Assembly: GCA_037367355.1 (NCBI GenBank)
Contig: CM074696.1
Span: forward strand, 4,526,001-4,590,000
Origin: Neoscytalidium dimidiatum
Taxonomy: Eukaryota > Ascomycota > Dothideomycetes > Botryosphaeriales > Botryosphaeriaceae
Length of the DNA: 64,000 bases
Direction: 5' to 3'
A model generated the notes under the pieces. It did not search any database. It was not told the DNA's origin and worked only from the letters and a program-made list of their open reading frames with translations. The translations under genes were made by a program, and so were the position numbers. Every line of letters begins with the position of its first letter. The stretch's first letter is position 1. This document shows positions 44,772 through 56,079 of the stretch, one piece after another.

Positions 44772-47325
44772 ATGCCCGCCTGCGAACAGCTCGAAGACGC
44801 CATGCCTCCAAGAGGCAGCCGCGGCGGTCGCGGCGCAAAGCGCGAAGTCGTCCAGGAGCAATCCGACACGCCCGCCTCCATCGAGACGCCCACCCGCAAG
44901 AAGAGAAGAGTGAGCGTCTCCAATCCCCATGCGACCCACCCACGCCCCCAAGATTTAACAGCGCAGCAGCTTAACAACGCCGACGCCGCCGAGTCGCGAG
45001 TCCCCACTCGCCCGCCTTCCGCCCAGAGCGATCGAACAATAGGAAGCGAGGACGAGGAGGAAAACAAGGAGAAGCCTACTCCGGAAGAGCTTTTGACTCA
45101 GGTTGTTCCGCTCCTCCGTGTCGCCAACTATGTCACGAATGCCCAGGTCGAACTGTCAAACGAACTGCAGAAGCGCGATCCGGTCATCGCCGAAAGAGGT
45201 AGCACACAAGCTTACGCCAAGATCGAAGGCCACTCATGGGTGTTCTTCGCAAAGTCAACCCACATCGTCATCGGCAGGGGCGAACATGGGTACTCGGCCC
45301 GCGTGAATGAGAATGGCGGCCCGCCAGGCCAGCAAGTCGGACAGCCGGGAGGCTTCTACGGCCAGCACAAGCTCAGCGCTTCCGAGGTCGTCAATATCGA
45401 CTTGGGCCCCGACAAGCAAGTTTCCCGAATCCATGCTTGGATCGACTACGAAGCCGATGCTGGATCTTGGTTCGTTCTCGTCAACGGTCGCAATGGCTTG
45501 AAGCTGGACGATCGCACGCTGTCGCGCGGCGAGAAGGTTAGGCTGCACTCTGGTTCCGTCATTGGCATTTGCGGCACCGAGATGATCTTCGTGTGCCCTG
45601 GCGAAGCGATCGATGTCCACCCGTCGATCATGGCGCGGGCTAGGCATGGAGAATCTGGCGAGGGTGAGGATGGTCATGAGGAAAACTCGTTCCATCAGAT
45701 GAACAACGGTCATGGGAAGACTGCTGGATCTCAGGGAGGTCTTGCTCCAACTAGCGCACCGCACAACGGTTCGAATGCTCGCCAGCATGGCCAATACAAC
45801 CAGAATCACTCTTACCAGGCCCACCCGCCTTCGTCGGGACCGTTGGCACCAAACACGCCCATTCCATCCCGCACCAAACAGTCTCCCAAAATCAAGACAT
45901 CTCCCTCTGGCGCTTACGCACGTGGGGTTATGCTTGAGAGCACGGAGCATATTGATTACAGTGCCGACAGCGCGAAGGACTTGAAGCCCCCACACAGCTA
46001 CGCCCAGCTGATTGGACAAGCGATCATGTCTTCGCCTGAGGAGCAGCTGACATTGGCAAACATTTACGAATATATCAAGAAGCACTACGCATTCTACCGG
46101 TACAGTGGTGGTGGATGGCAGAATTCGATCCGACACAACCTCTCACTTAGCAAGCACTTCGAGAAGGTTGCGCGTCGTACGGATGAACCCGGAAAAGGCA
46201 TGAAGTGGCGCCTGGTTCCTGAAGAGCGGGAGAATTTCTTGAAGAAGGGCATCCACACTCGCAAGACTCGCATGGGCTCTTCCGGGCCCAATTCTCCCGC
46301 AATTGCCCAGGCCAGCGAACGCTTGCATGGAGCCGTTGCGGTCAACCCCGAAGTTCAGACACCGTCGCAGCCATCCAAGTTCCGCGTGAAGGAATCCCCT
46401 CGTTCCGTTACCCCGCCGCTGGCCAGCTATCCGACTGCAAACGAATCCTACACACCCGACCGTGGCCCACAGCCACAACGCAAGCCACAGCTGAACAGCG
46501 ATCAGGTGTTCACGCCTATCAACGACCGCAAAGCTGCTTTCAGTTCTATGCCAATCACGAACTTCGGGCGCGCGTTGGACCAAGAGAGCAACATTCGCAA
46601 CTCTGGACCGATCATTGACGGCAAGAACGAGCCTGGCCCCACGCCGCGCCCTCGGTCGTCGCTCGACATGACATATTCGCCTCCCGGGACCAACGGCTAC
46701 AAGACTACCGGCCTGGATCTCCCGGAGACTTTCAATGGACTTGTTACGCCTCTTGTCGCGAAGAACAAGCCGCATCTCGCACCTCCCAGCACAGCGAAGA
46801 TGCCCAGTCAGTACTGCTACCTGAGTTCTCCTGCGCCTTTCTGGAAGTTCGCCGACCTGGGATCTACTCCTGCACGCCCTTACGCAGACTTCAGTCCCAG
46901 CAAGGAGTCCAAGCCGTTCAACTTCGGCAATGACGAAGACAACGAGAAGGACGAGCGCGATGACGATGAGGGAGAGCCTGGCCCGGTCCAGCCAAGCTCG
47001 CCACCGGTTGTGATGGGTGACGAAGCCGGCCGTAGCAGAGAGGGATCTGGTTCGGGAGAGGGAGACTCGCAGGAGCTCTCGCCCGCGACGCCCACCAGGC
47101 CAAGCAGCCGTCGCTTCAACACAGCCGAGGAGGCGGCAGTGAAGAAGCAGCTGCCCACACAGCTAGAAGGGGATGACAAAGAAGAGGAGGGTATCGACCT
47201 CATGAAGTGAGTGATGCAGTGCCTGTCAGAGAGCCAAGTCACTAACGGATAGCAGGGGATTCCAAGGCATCGGAAGCTTCCACCGTGGACTGAACCAGAG
47301 CGCTGGCTTCATCCGCCGCGGCTAA
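44772..47325 (+). CDS. FKH2: FHA-forkhead transcription factor (Fkh1/Fkh2 type)
   Basis: Two exons (44772-47206 and 47256-47325, 49-nt intron) give 834 aa. An FHA domain at about residues 145-280 (HSWVFFAKSTHIVIGRGEHG ... SRIHAWIDYE ... CGTEMIFVCPGE) should bind phosphothreonine partners. A winged-helix forkhead domain lies at about 400-490 (KPPHSYAQLIGQAIMSSPEE, YRYSGGGWQNSIRHNLSLSK, GKGMKWRLVPEERENF). This FHA-plus-forkhead order defines the yeast Fkh1/Fkh2 group, regulators of G2/M genes and morphogenesis. The C-terminal 340 residues are disordered, Ser/Pro-rich with SP/TP sites, then acidic. The second exon adds GFQGIGSFHRGLNQSAGF, a conserved-looking tail that would be missed if the first stop were accepted. 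The MPACEQLED start is preferred over the open upstream frame. Confidence 0.92.
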
Positions 47326-48849
47326 GTCATTTGATACTGAATGCTACGACGAGCTAACCCAGTTACGACAAAGATGCATGTTACGGCCTACAATCCTGAT
47401 TAGATGGAGTTGAGGTGTGCAGATGCGCACGTTTGGACTTGTCTTCACTTCTTGTAACATGATTACTGTTGTCACGCAGTGCATTGAATTAGGCGGTTCC
47501 GCCCTTGGCCGGGCTACACTGCGAGGCAATGTTGATGTTGGGCATCTGATTCAACAGGGCGGCCATGTGCAGCACTCTGCGAGCGAGTTGGCATCGCTGC
47601 TGGTTTCTTGATATTCTCTGCTCCCCCGAGATGACGACTTTACGCGGTTGTTGTTTGACTAGGGCGAGGCTCGTGTGTTGTGTGGGCAGCGACGACGATG
47701 ACTGACGACAAGTGGTCTTTCTGGATTGCGATGCTATTGGTTGTGTTGTATCTTTTTTTTTTTTTGTTTCTTCTGCGTAGCTTGAGGTAACGTGCCATGA
47801 ACAATTGTCGACGACTAGTTTTGTTGGGCGTGGCAGACGCGGTGAGTGAGACATGCTTGGGGTTGCACAGAGTTTTGGCAGCTGGGAGTGGACCCTGGGC
47901 TGGGCTAAGCTGGGGCTGCAAACGTGCTGGCCGGAGCCCGATGTCGTGCAGGCGTGCTGGACTTAGTGAGGAGCTCTGGCCGGAGAGTAGGCCTGGAGGC
48001 GCTGCTGGCCAGGTTCTGCGGTCGGCAGCGGCAGCCCGACTCAGACATCCATGCAGGCACATCACAATTAGCTACCATCACCAACACCGCGGCCTCGTGC
48101 CTCTGGACAGCGCGCCTGCATGACCTCGGAGTCGCGTGCGCTTCCACTCTCGCTCCCGCAGCCTCGCATCTCAACGCGCTCTCCGCGCTCCCGCGACTTG
48201 CCGCTGCGGGCGCGCTGTGGCGTGCAATGCCTGGTAGTCCGGATCCGAGCTGAGCCTATCCAATCAGCCCCAGATACGCAAGCCGCGCCCGTTCTTGGTG
48301 CTCGTCCCACTACTCCGCTTCCTCCGACGACACGTTTTCCAGCGGCGCCGCCGCAAACCTGCCGCAAGCAACGAAGGACACAGCTGCTCACATCAGCCAT
48401 CATCCTCCCAACCACGAAACACCGGCGAGACACATGCCACCGACGAATTGAAAGGGAGCCGCAGTCCGAGGACGCTCGTGCCAGCCCGACGTCCCCCAAC
48501 GCCCGCGTAATTCTCCCCTGACGCTCCACTCCCCGTTCTCCCATAGCTCCCAAATCTCCGTCCGCCGAAGGGTCCCTTCTCTCGAGCTGCTTCCGGCCTC
48601 CGCCCCTCCATCCGTCCCTCTCCCACCACGACCTCTTCCCCTTCCCTGCTCGCCGCGAGAAAACCCGCGACGAGGCGCACGCCGTGGGGGCTGCGCAAAT
48701 CCAGGCAACCACCGCCAAAAAAAAACTCAGCTCGCGCGCGCTTTTCCCTTCTGCGGGTGCCGTCGGCGAACCCAAGCTGTACGGAAGTTGTGTTGACAGG
48801 TCCGGGGGACAGAAACAACGCGCAAGGCTAAATCGCCACCGCCGTCACC
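47326..48849. promoter_or_regulatory. Intergenic region and EFR3 upstream region
   Basis: Forkhead-gene trailer, a T-run near 47753-47765, then GC-rich upstream DNA of EFR3 with a CT-rich leader (about 48500-48640). No supported frame. Confidence 0.5.
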
Positions 48850-51800
48850 ATGAATTCGCTGCGGCAGTCGTGCCGTCCGAAGCATCAGGTACTGATCCTG
48901 AAGTGCTACCCGCGCTTGCAGAAGGGCTACCGCGAGGAGGAGGTAAAGCCCAACAGCTCCGAGCTGAGCTACCTGCTCTTCTACGCCAGCTCGAGGAGGA
49001 CGAAGCTGGTCAAGGTCGGCGACTTCTTGGACAAGCGGACAGCGGGTGATGTTTGGAGGAACAGAATTGCGTAGGTGCCCTTTTTGGTTCCCTCATGATG
49101 CGCGGACGGCCTGGGTATTGCGCGTTTGCGCGCCGTGTCTTGGGCGACTTTTTGCTCGACAGCGAGCTGTTGCAGGAGCTGGTCTACCGCCGTCTGGAGT
49201 CCAGCATCGCTGACTGTTTTCTTCCTTGCGCAGAAATGTCCTCATCACCCTTCAGATCCTCCAGGCGCTCATCGAAAAATGCCCGAAAGATATCCCGCTC
49301 TACGCGAACAGCGTCCTCAGCGTCCTGCGTACCGTCTTGCGCTCCAATGATGTCACCATGGTTGAGGCATCCGTGCCCATGTTCGAGGCTTTCTGCGAAC
49401 ACCAGGACCCGGCCGCCCTCGCGGCGGACAACGAATACCTCACGCAGTACGAGGAGATCGTACAGCTGTACGCGGCGTTTGCGAATAAGGAGGAACAACA
49501 GCCTGCACAGACCGGCGCGCCCCTGAGTTGGCCCGTCGCCATCCGTTTCCGCAAGGCCGGTCTGCGCGCAATCAAGGCGGTTGCTGCGTCGGAGAGCTTG
49601 GGTGCTGGAAAACAACTATCCGTTATCGTTCCGGTTATTTTGGTGAACTTGTACGCGGAGAACGGAGCGTACCTCACGCGGTTAGAAGTGCGGGAAAAAG
49701 AGAAGGAGGAGCAGGACAAGGAGGCTGCGTATGCACGGAGGAAGAGCACATCCACGGTGCCGGGCGAGAACGAAGGAGATGCGCTCGCTGCGTCGGGGAC
49801 CACGGAGGACGCAGACAAGATCGCTGAGGAGGAGGCCGGGATCATTGCGCTCCAGGCATTACGGAATATTTTCACGGCTGTTAGCAGGGATCAGCTACGG
49901 CAGGGTACCCTCGCGGCTATCAAGTTCATTACGGCTCGGATCAAGTCCAACGAACACTTCCCGAACGGTCTTGTTGATGGCTCCTGGCCTGCGGAGCTGT
50001 GCGGTATGGTTTGCAGGTGGGCTCCTGTGCAGGACCGCTACGTCATACTCGTCACTACTTCCAGCTCGTTAGTCAAGAGCAAGGCTGTCGAGGCGGATCT
50101 CGAACGGCAATACGTTCTGGCTACTATCGTTGGCTGGCTTCTTGGTGACTCGCGAATCAACTTCATCGGCTTAAGCGTTATGGATGTGCTGGTCGGCTTG
50201 ATGGGGCATATCCTGCAGCTTCTCCAAGTCGGCAGCTCTGCCTCTCTCACTAACGGCGCGGAGGCGAAGGGAAGTAAAGAAAGCGTTGGCACTCCGGATG
50301 CGTCCACTGCCGACGTCGGCGAACGCGCGACGACGCCATCTGATGCACGAAAAAAGCTTGTTCAACAGCTGAAGAAGTGCGTTTCGAACCTCGCTACCCA
50401 CATCTACTATACCGATCAAATCCCGGACATGCTCTCCGCCGTGCTTGCACGCATGAAGCCAGCTGGCCCTAACGGCTCTGTCGTCTCCAACACGGCAGCA
50501 GCCATCGAGGACCCAAGCGGTACTGTGGAATCGGTAGCCAGCTCGGCAAACCTTCACGAGAACCCTGGCTCAGACAATTTCTTCTCGTTCGAGACAGCAA
50601 GAGTGATCGCCCTGGAAGCCATCAAGGAGATTCTGCACGTGGCGAACTCACAGGGCAAGGACGTGGACAGTGGGAAGGCCTCCGTGGGCCGTGGCCGCGC
50701 AGGAGTTGATGTATGGGAGGGAACGCAGTGGTTGCTTCGGGATCCCGCGGCGAGAGTAAGGAGGGCATACGCAGATGCGCTGCTTACCTGGTTGGAGCTA
50801 GAACTTAAGAGGGCGGATTTGCGCGCCGTTCCTGAAGGACACCTGAGCAAGAGCGACAAGAAGGACAAGAAAGAGGGGGATAGCCTTGTGCGGAGAGCTG
50901 TTAGCAACGCGAGCCCCGTCTCCGGAGCGAGGGACAAGAGTCCACGGAGGTTCAGGACAAGCTTCCTGCAGCTGCTTCATCTCGCTGTGTACGACAACGC
51001 ACATCAGTTCGCACCGGGGAGTGGAGCCGAGGCTGATCAGGAGTTCCTGATTCTGCACCTTCTTCTGGCTCGCCTCGTTGCTAAGCTTGGTGTCAATGCC
51101 ACTTGCACCGGTCTGCCAATGATTTACCGGCTACAGGAGGACATTCCTGCTGTGGAGGGTGCGGCTGCGAAGATTCGCATTGGCAGCTTGGTCCACGGAT
51201 ACTTCTGGGCGCTTGCTAGCAGCTTCAACTTCGTTGCCAGCCCGCCGGGAATGCAGATTGGCACGGAAATTAACAGGCGGAAGGAGACAGGCATGTGGTT
51301 GGAGGGTATCTCGGTACCGCCAATCGAGCTAAAGGATATTGAGACGGCGACGGGCTTGAAGAGTTTATCAGCAGACACTGCGGACAGCGAAGCGTTGAAG
51401 CCATTCGACAACCGCCAAGAGCTGATTGATCGGATTGCTGAGGGCTACACCGACACCGTCTACTCGCCACCTACAAGTGCTCCCGGCAGCCCAAGCCGTT
51501 CCTTCTCCGTCTCACTTAGCATCCCCAGCCTTTCTGGAGGACTGATGGATGATCCAAGGGACTCCCAGCTGCCAAAGTCAAATGTCCTACCCCAGAAGGT
51601 CAGGGACCAGATGATGGAGTCCTGGAACAAGGAGCAGATCCTCGCAACCATGGCCGCCAACCATGACGCCAGCTCACAATCCGGCAGCCTGAGCAACTCG
51701 CACCGTACACGACGCGCGCACACCCACTCTTCCGCCGCCACCGCTGTGGGTGCCGACGCGAGGGCATCGAACGGCTACCTGGGCGTCCACATTCCGACAG

Positions 51801-52672
51801 GCCACGTCAGTCCCATGCCGTCGCCTTCGGTCATGGGCAACCACCGCGCCGCCCTGGCCGGCCTGAACGACGGCCCTACCCACCGCGGCCCCAGCTCGAG
51901 CTCATCCATGCGCTCCGCCGTCCGCCTCGACGACCTGAAGAAGGTCCTCAGCGAGAAGGGTGAAAACCCGCTCCCGATGACCCGCCGTGGCCGCAGCCGC
52001 AGCGGCGGTAGTGACGACGCCGACGACGACGAGGGCGGCGACAGCGCCAGCATGGTGTCCGCCGACTTCTCCGCTAGCGAATACAGCTATGCCGCGCCCG
52101 GCTCCTCGTACAGCCACGGCACCACGTCGGCCGGCGAGGACGGTGGCCAAGGGCGTCCGCCGCTGTCGACCATCCCGTCGTCGACGATGGTTCTGGACGA
52201 CGTCGAGGCCGACCCCGCCGCGCCGCCCGTCCCGCAGATCCCGGCCGCGTTTGCGGGCGAGGGCACGCCCGCAGCGCCGGTCGTCAATGGCGGTAGCGGG
52301 TCGGACGCCGCGACTGCAGATGGTGCCGGTGCCGGCAGGCCGCGGACGGCGACGAACAAGGACACCACGCAGCAGCCGCCCATCACCCCGACGTCGCGGA
52401 CGAACAGTCTCGGCGCGAACGGCAACCTGCGCGCGAGCCGCAGCGTGAAGAGTCGCGCGGGACAGAGCACGAAGAGCGGGCGCGGCAGGAGCAGGAGCAG
52501 GAGCATCATGACGAGCGGTGGGGGCAAGAGGGCGGAGACAGGCCGGATGGACGTGGGCGGCTTGTTGGCCGGGATTGATGTCGGTGATGACGACGATGAT
52601 GACGATGGGGTCGCGGGCGGCGGGGGTCTGCTCGGTGGGAGGGGCATTGTCGGAGTGAGTGCGCCATACTGA
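48850..52672 (+). CDS. EFR3: EFR3, plasma membrane anchor of the PI4-kinase complex
   Basis: Peripheral membrane scaffold that recruits the Stt4 phosphatidylinositol 4-kinase complex (with Ypp1) to plasma-membrane patches. Exons 48850-49070 and 49234-52672 (163-nt intron) join to 1219 aa. The N-terminus MNSLRQSCRPKHQVLILKCY contains the early cysteine and basic residues expected for membrane attachment. The next 800 residues form an all-helical, ARM/HEAT-like body, including LSYLLFYASSRRTKLVKVGD and IPLYANSVLSVLRTVLRSND. The C-terminal 350 residues are disordered, Ser/Pro/Arg-rich, ending with an acidic run (VGDDDDDDDGVAGGGG) and RGIVGVSAPY. It is longer than the yeast protein mainly because of this tail. 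Strong family match in the N-terminal third. Confidence 0.93.
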
Positions 52673-53520
52673 TCTCGTCGCATGCTTGATGGGAGGTGCT
52701 AGTGGGAGACCGAGTCAGCGAGAAAAGAGGTTCCTCGCTGCTATGAACGGCTTTTGGGCCACTCCTACAAGGAGGAGGGGGATCAATGAGGGGATTCTGC
52801 TTCTGGAAGAAGACAATAGGGAAATTTGTAGGGTTTGTCTAGACGGTCTAGGGAGGGTTGTGAGAGAAGGCGATTGCTTGCATTCGGGGGAACTGTCGGG
52901 TTGATGGGATACCACTGTTGTTCTTTGACTTGTTCTTGTTCGTTCTGCTCCTATTTTTTGCCTTTTGTGCTTTTGAAGAAAAGCGTCTGCGTTTCAGTTT
53001 ATACTGCTTAGTTTTTCCAGTCGATAAAGAGCAAGCGGAGCATGCGGATGTTGCTGTGCGGAAATATTCCCCGGTTGATACTGGCTGACTGACTGGGCCT
53101 TTTTATCCCCCTTATTTTGCAGCTCTTCGATGTCTCTGTTCCCCCTTGTTTTTTCGTTGTTGTTTGATCGATCACTGTCTTCTCGCTGATGCTTTTTCTT
53201 CTTTCCGTTCGCGTCTGCCCTCTGATTGTCTTTTTGTATATGCTTGTTTCCGCTGTGTTGTCTGTCCGCATCCGCTGCGTTTTCTTCCTCATGGTGTCAA
53301 ATCCTGTTGATGCAACGTCCCTCACCCTCACCCTCTCCCTCCTCCCCCGGGCTACGTATATACATCCGCATTATAGTCCGGGATTTATCATCCTCTATAC
53401 TCTCTCCTCTTCCCCCACTTGCACATGGGGACCGTATATACTGCTCACATCACCCGCGTAAAGCGTAGCGTTTGCATAGCGTCTGGCTTCTTGTTTTCGT
53501 CATTTTATTTGGTCCATCGT

Positions 53521-53547
53521 TTGTCTGTCTGTCTGTCTGCCTGTCTC
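53521..53547 (+). repeat. (GTCT)n microsatellite
   Basis: About six GTCT/GCCT units in the EFR3 downstream region. Confidence 0.9.
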
Positions 53548-54007
53548 TGCTCATTGCATTTCGTTACTGTCGCACTTGGTTCTGGAATTGGTTCTCGTTG
53601 GACATATCATCAGGTCATTCAACCTGTCCTGCGGGTAGGTAACACTCTCACCATAGGAAGAGGGGGAAATAAGATTAATGATGGGGTCACACATATATAC
53701 ATACATACTTGAACGGGGAAGGGAATCACATGCGCGGAGGGAGGGGCTTCCCCCCTCTCTTTTCTGTAAGTAGTGTGAGAGATATAGCTGTGTTGTTATC
53801 TGAGAGAGGGAGACAGAATAGATCCGGTTCGGGGGAAATGGAAGATATGTCCTTTTGTGTACATCAGGTGTTTGTGTCTTGCGCACGTGAGATTCGTCAA
53901 CGTGCTGTATCTGTGAGCTGTCTTCGAATGTGCTGAAGAGCCGCGGCGGCAGGGCTTTTTTTTTTTTTTTTTTCTCTCTTTTTTGGGAAGACAATAGTGC
54001 AGGTCGC

Positions 54008-54098
54008 GCGGGGAGTTGGAGCAGTCGTCCGGATGGGTTTGTTCCAAGTTCGCCCTCGGACTTTCGCATCCGGATGACCGCTGCTTCGACGCCTCGTG
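54008..54098. repeat. Hairpin repeat, copy I
   Basis: The left arm AGTTGGAGCAGTCGTCCGGA (54014-54033) pairs with TCCGGATGACCGCTGCTTCG (from 54069), allowing a 2-3 nt insertion in the right arm. The ends extend outward as GCGGGG / CCTCGTG. Well preserved. Confidence 0.78.
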
Positions 54099-55227
54099 AG
54101 AACAATTGGACTGTGGTACCATATGCTCGAGCTTCTCACGTGGAAACGACGCGGTTGGATGGTTTACATCATGTGAAGCTTTGATGACTGCCGCATCCCG
54201 GATGTGAGCAGGTGAGTTGAGCACCGGATTTCATAAGCGCGGGTATTAGAAAGGACCGACGGTACTTTCTCGAACCTTACTCCTCTGACGTGACTCACTC
54301 AGGAGGTCGTGGAAGATTCTCATCATAATGTACAACTGTCTCTTGCGCGTCGTCTTTACTTCTGTGAATTTGTTAATTTACTTTATTCTGAGTCACACTA
54401 GGCTCCGAGGAACCTGGGATAGCGTAACCAGTCCTATATGTTGACGAGTAGCAATCGATTTCAAAGATGTGGCCCAACTGTTTCTTACAGTGAGTGTCAT
54501 CATCATAATTGATGAAAAATAAGTCTAGCGAGGCAAGTACCTCTGGCGCAGGTGTGACATGTACGTTAACGACAATCCGCAGCCGAGTTTTGGACTTCCT
54601 GTAAGCTGCAGTCAGAAGCTCTCATCGTGGTGCACCCAGCTCTGTACTAGAACATCTACAATACATTGAAACTTTATATCACTCTGGGCATGGGAGATAG
54701 GTACGTATCTGTTGTATGAAGTACGGGTCATGTGTTCGAAAATTGCAACGTTTATCGCGCAAGGAAGTCGGAGAATGATGTGTCTGGTCTGACGGAGGCG
54801 ACCCGCTGTATATACATAAAGCATGCCGCCACGGTGCTCTTCACCTGACAACCTGACCAGGTACACATTTGTTGCAGGCACTCACAGGTCAAGATCGTGG
54901 AACCATGTGCGCCTTTCACTGATATGAGTCTGGCCCAACTCCAGTGTCAGTCATGTTTTCTGCGGACCAAGCTCAGCCGAGGATTACAAAGGAGAGGGTG
55001 TCGAAGTAGGCATGCGGGCACACAAATTGACGTATGTAGACTTTAAACTCCTCCATGCGGGTGTATCGAGCCTGCACGTCGGCACGCCCTGCTCCGTGAG
55101 TAACGAAGCATGCAGATGTATTATAGATCAGTCTATCAATTCTACCACTGGGCCGTTCTTACCTAGCACTCGAACACAATGGTGAACCCCTGTGACGAAC
55201 GCATCTACTTCCGAATTTGTTCAAGCG

Positions 55228-55285
55228 GCATGAGCTCCATCGTTAGGTCTCTAAGGGGATGAGCTACATCGTTCAGCTCTAGCGC
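55228..55285 (+). repeat. Imperfect tandem duplication, about 29 bp
   Basis: ATGAGCTCCATCGTTAGGTC is followed 30 bases later by ATGAGCTACATCGTTCAGCT. Local duplication in gene-free DNA; no function is evident. Confidence 0.6.
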
Positions 55286-56079
55286 GGAGCTTCTCCATCG
55301 ATTTGGAATGTTGCACAAGCTACCGGACACTGATTCGAGCAGGACTAGCCGCTGGAAAGGCGGAGAAAGAACAACAGAGTCGGAGAAGACCTTTTGAGCC
55401 TTGAGAGAGTATCTCCACCTTTACGCTTTTGAAGCCTGCCGGCTTGTCCCCCCGTGTGGGTGTCAAGGTTATTCTAGGTGGATGAGATGGTTTTGAAGCC
55501 TCTAGGTGGCATGCCTCAAGCTTGGATACTTTGCCCGAATGGTCGGTCCTCGTGCGAATAGTCACACCAGCGGCAGGGATGCTAATATGAGTCACATGAC
55601 TGTGCATCCACGAATTGAGACGAGCCCTGTTATGGCAGGTACGCTTGGCGCGGCGCTAGCGCCGCTGGGTAGTTTAGCTCCTTCGCTCTCTTCCAAACGA
55701 AGAGCCAGACAACGAATACAGATGCATACGAGTTTTTGCTCCAACAAGCCCTGCGGGCGATTTGTGCTAAAACGTGGAGAATATCAAGTGTACTGGTTCT
55801 GCAGCCTCGTAGCTATGAGCTCGTAGTAACAAAAGCTATATTTTCTATTGTGTCCTGGGAGTCTAATCAGATCTGCAAAGCCAATCTCCAAGACCGTAAC
55901 ATAACGCATTTCGGACGTGGAATTATCACCTCCAACTCTTCGTCTATACCCCTGAGCCAACACAAGCCGGGCGGTCAACATGACCTCGACCTTCTCCACA
56001 ACGCAACATACCAACCAAAAAAAAAAAAATCACCCCCATCTCCACCATACAGACTCCTTCGTCCCCAGCACTTAGCCCC

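Larger units (their letters stand above)
52673..56079. other. 3.4-kb gene-free interval
   Basis: EFR3 trailer (T/C-rich), a GTCT microsatellite (53521-53547), a T-run of about 17 (53957-53973), hairpin copy I, then AT-richer DNA from 54200 to 56050 with no convincing frame. A short imperfect tandem duplication lies at 55228-55285. Confidence 0.5.

Noticed and set aside
51987..52683. Frames on both strands in the EFR3 tail
   Set aside because: Codon bias of the confident EFR3 reading frame creates them; they have no independent signals.
55040..55180. tRNA-like stretch on the minus strand (CGGCCCAGTGG resembling an A box, GGCTCGATACACC resembling a B box)
   Set aside because: The acceptor and D stems do not pair, the box spacing of about 95 nt needs an unproven intron, and no anticodon arm folds convincingly.
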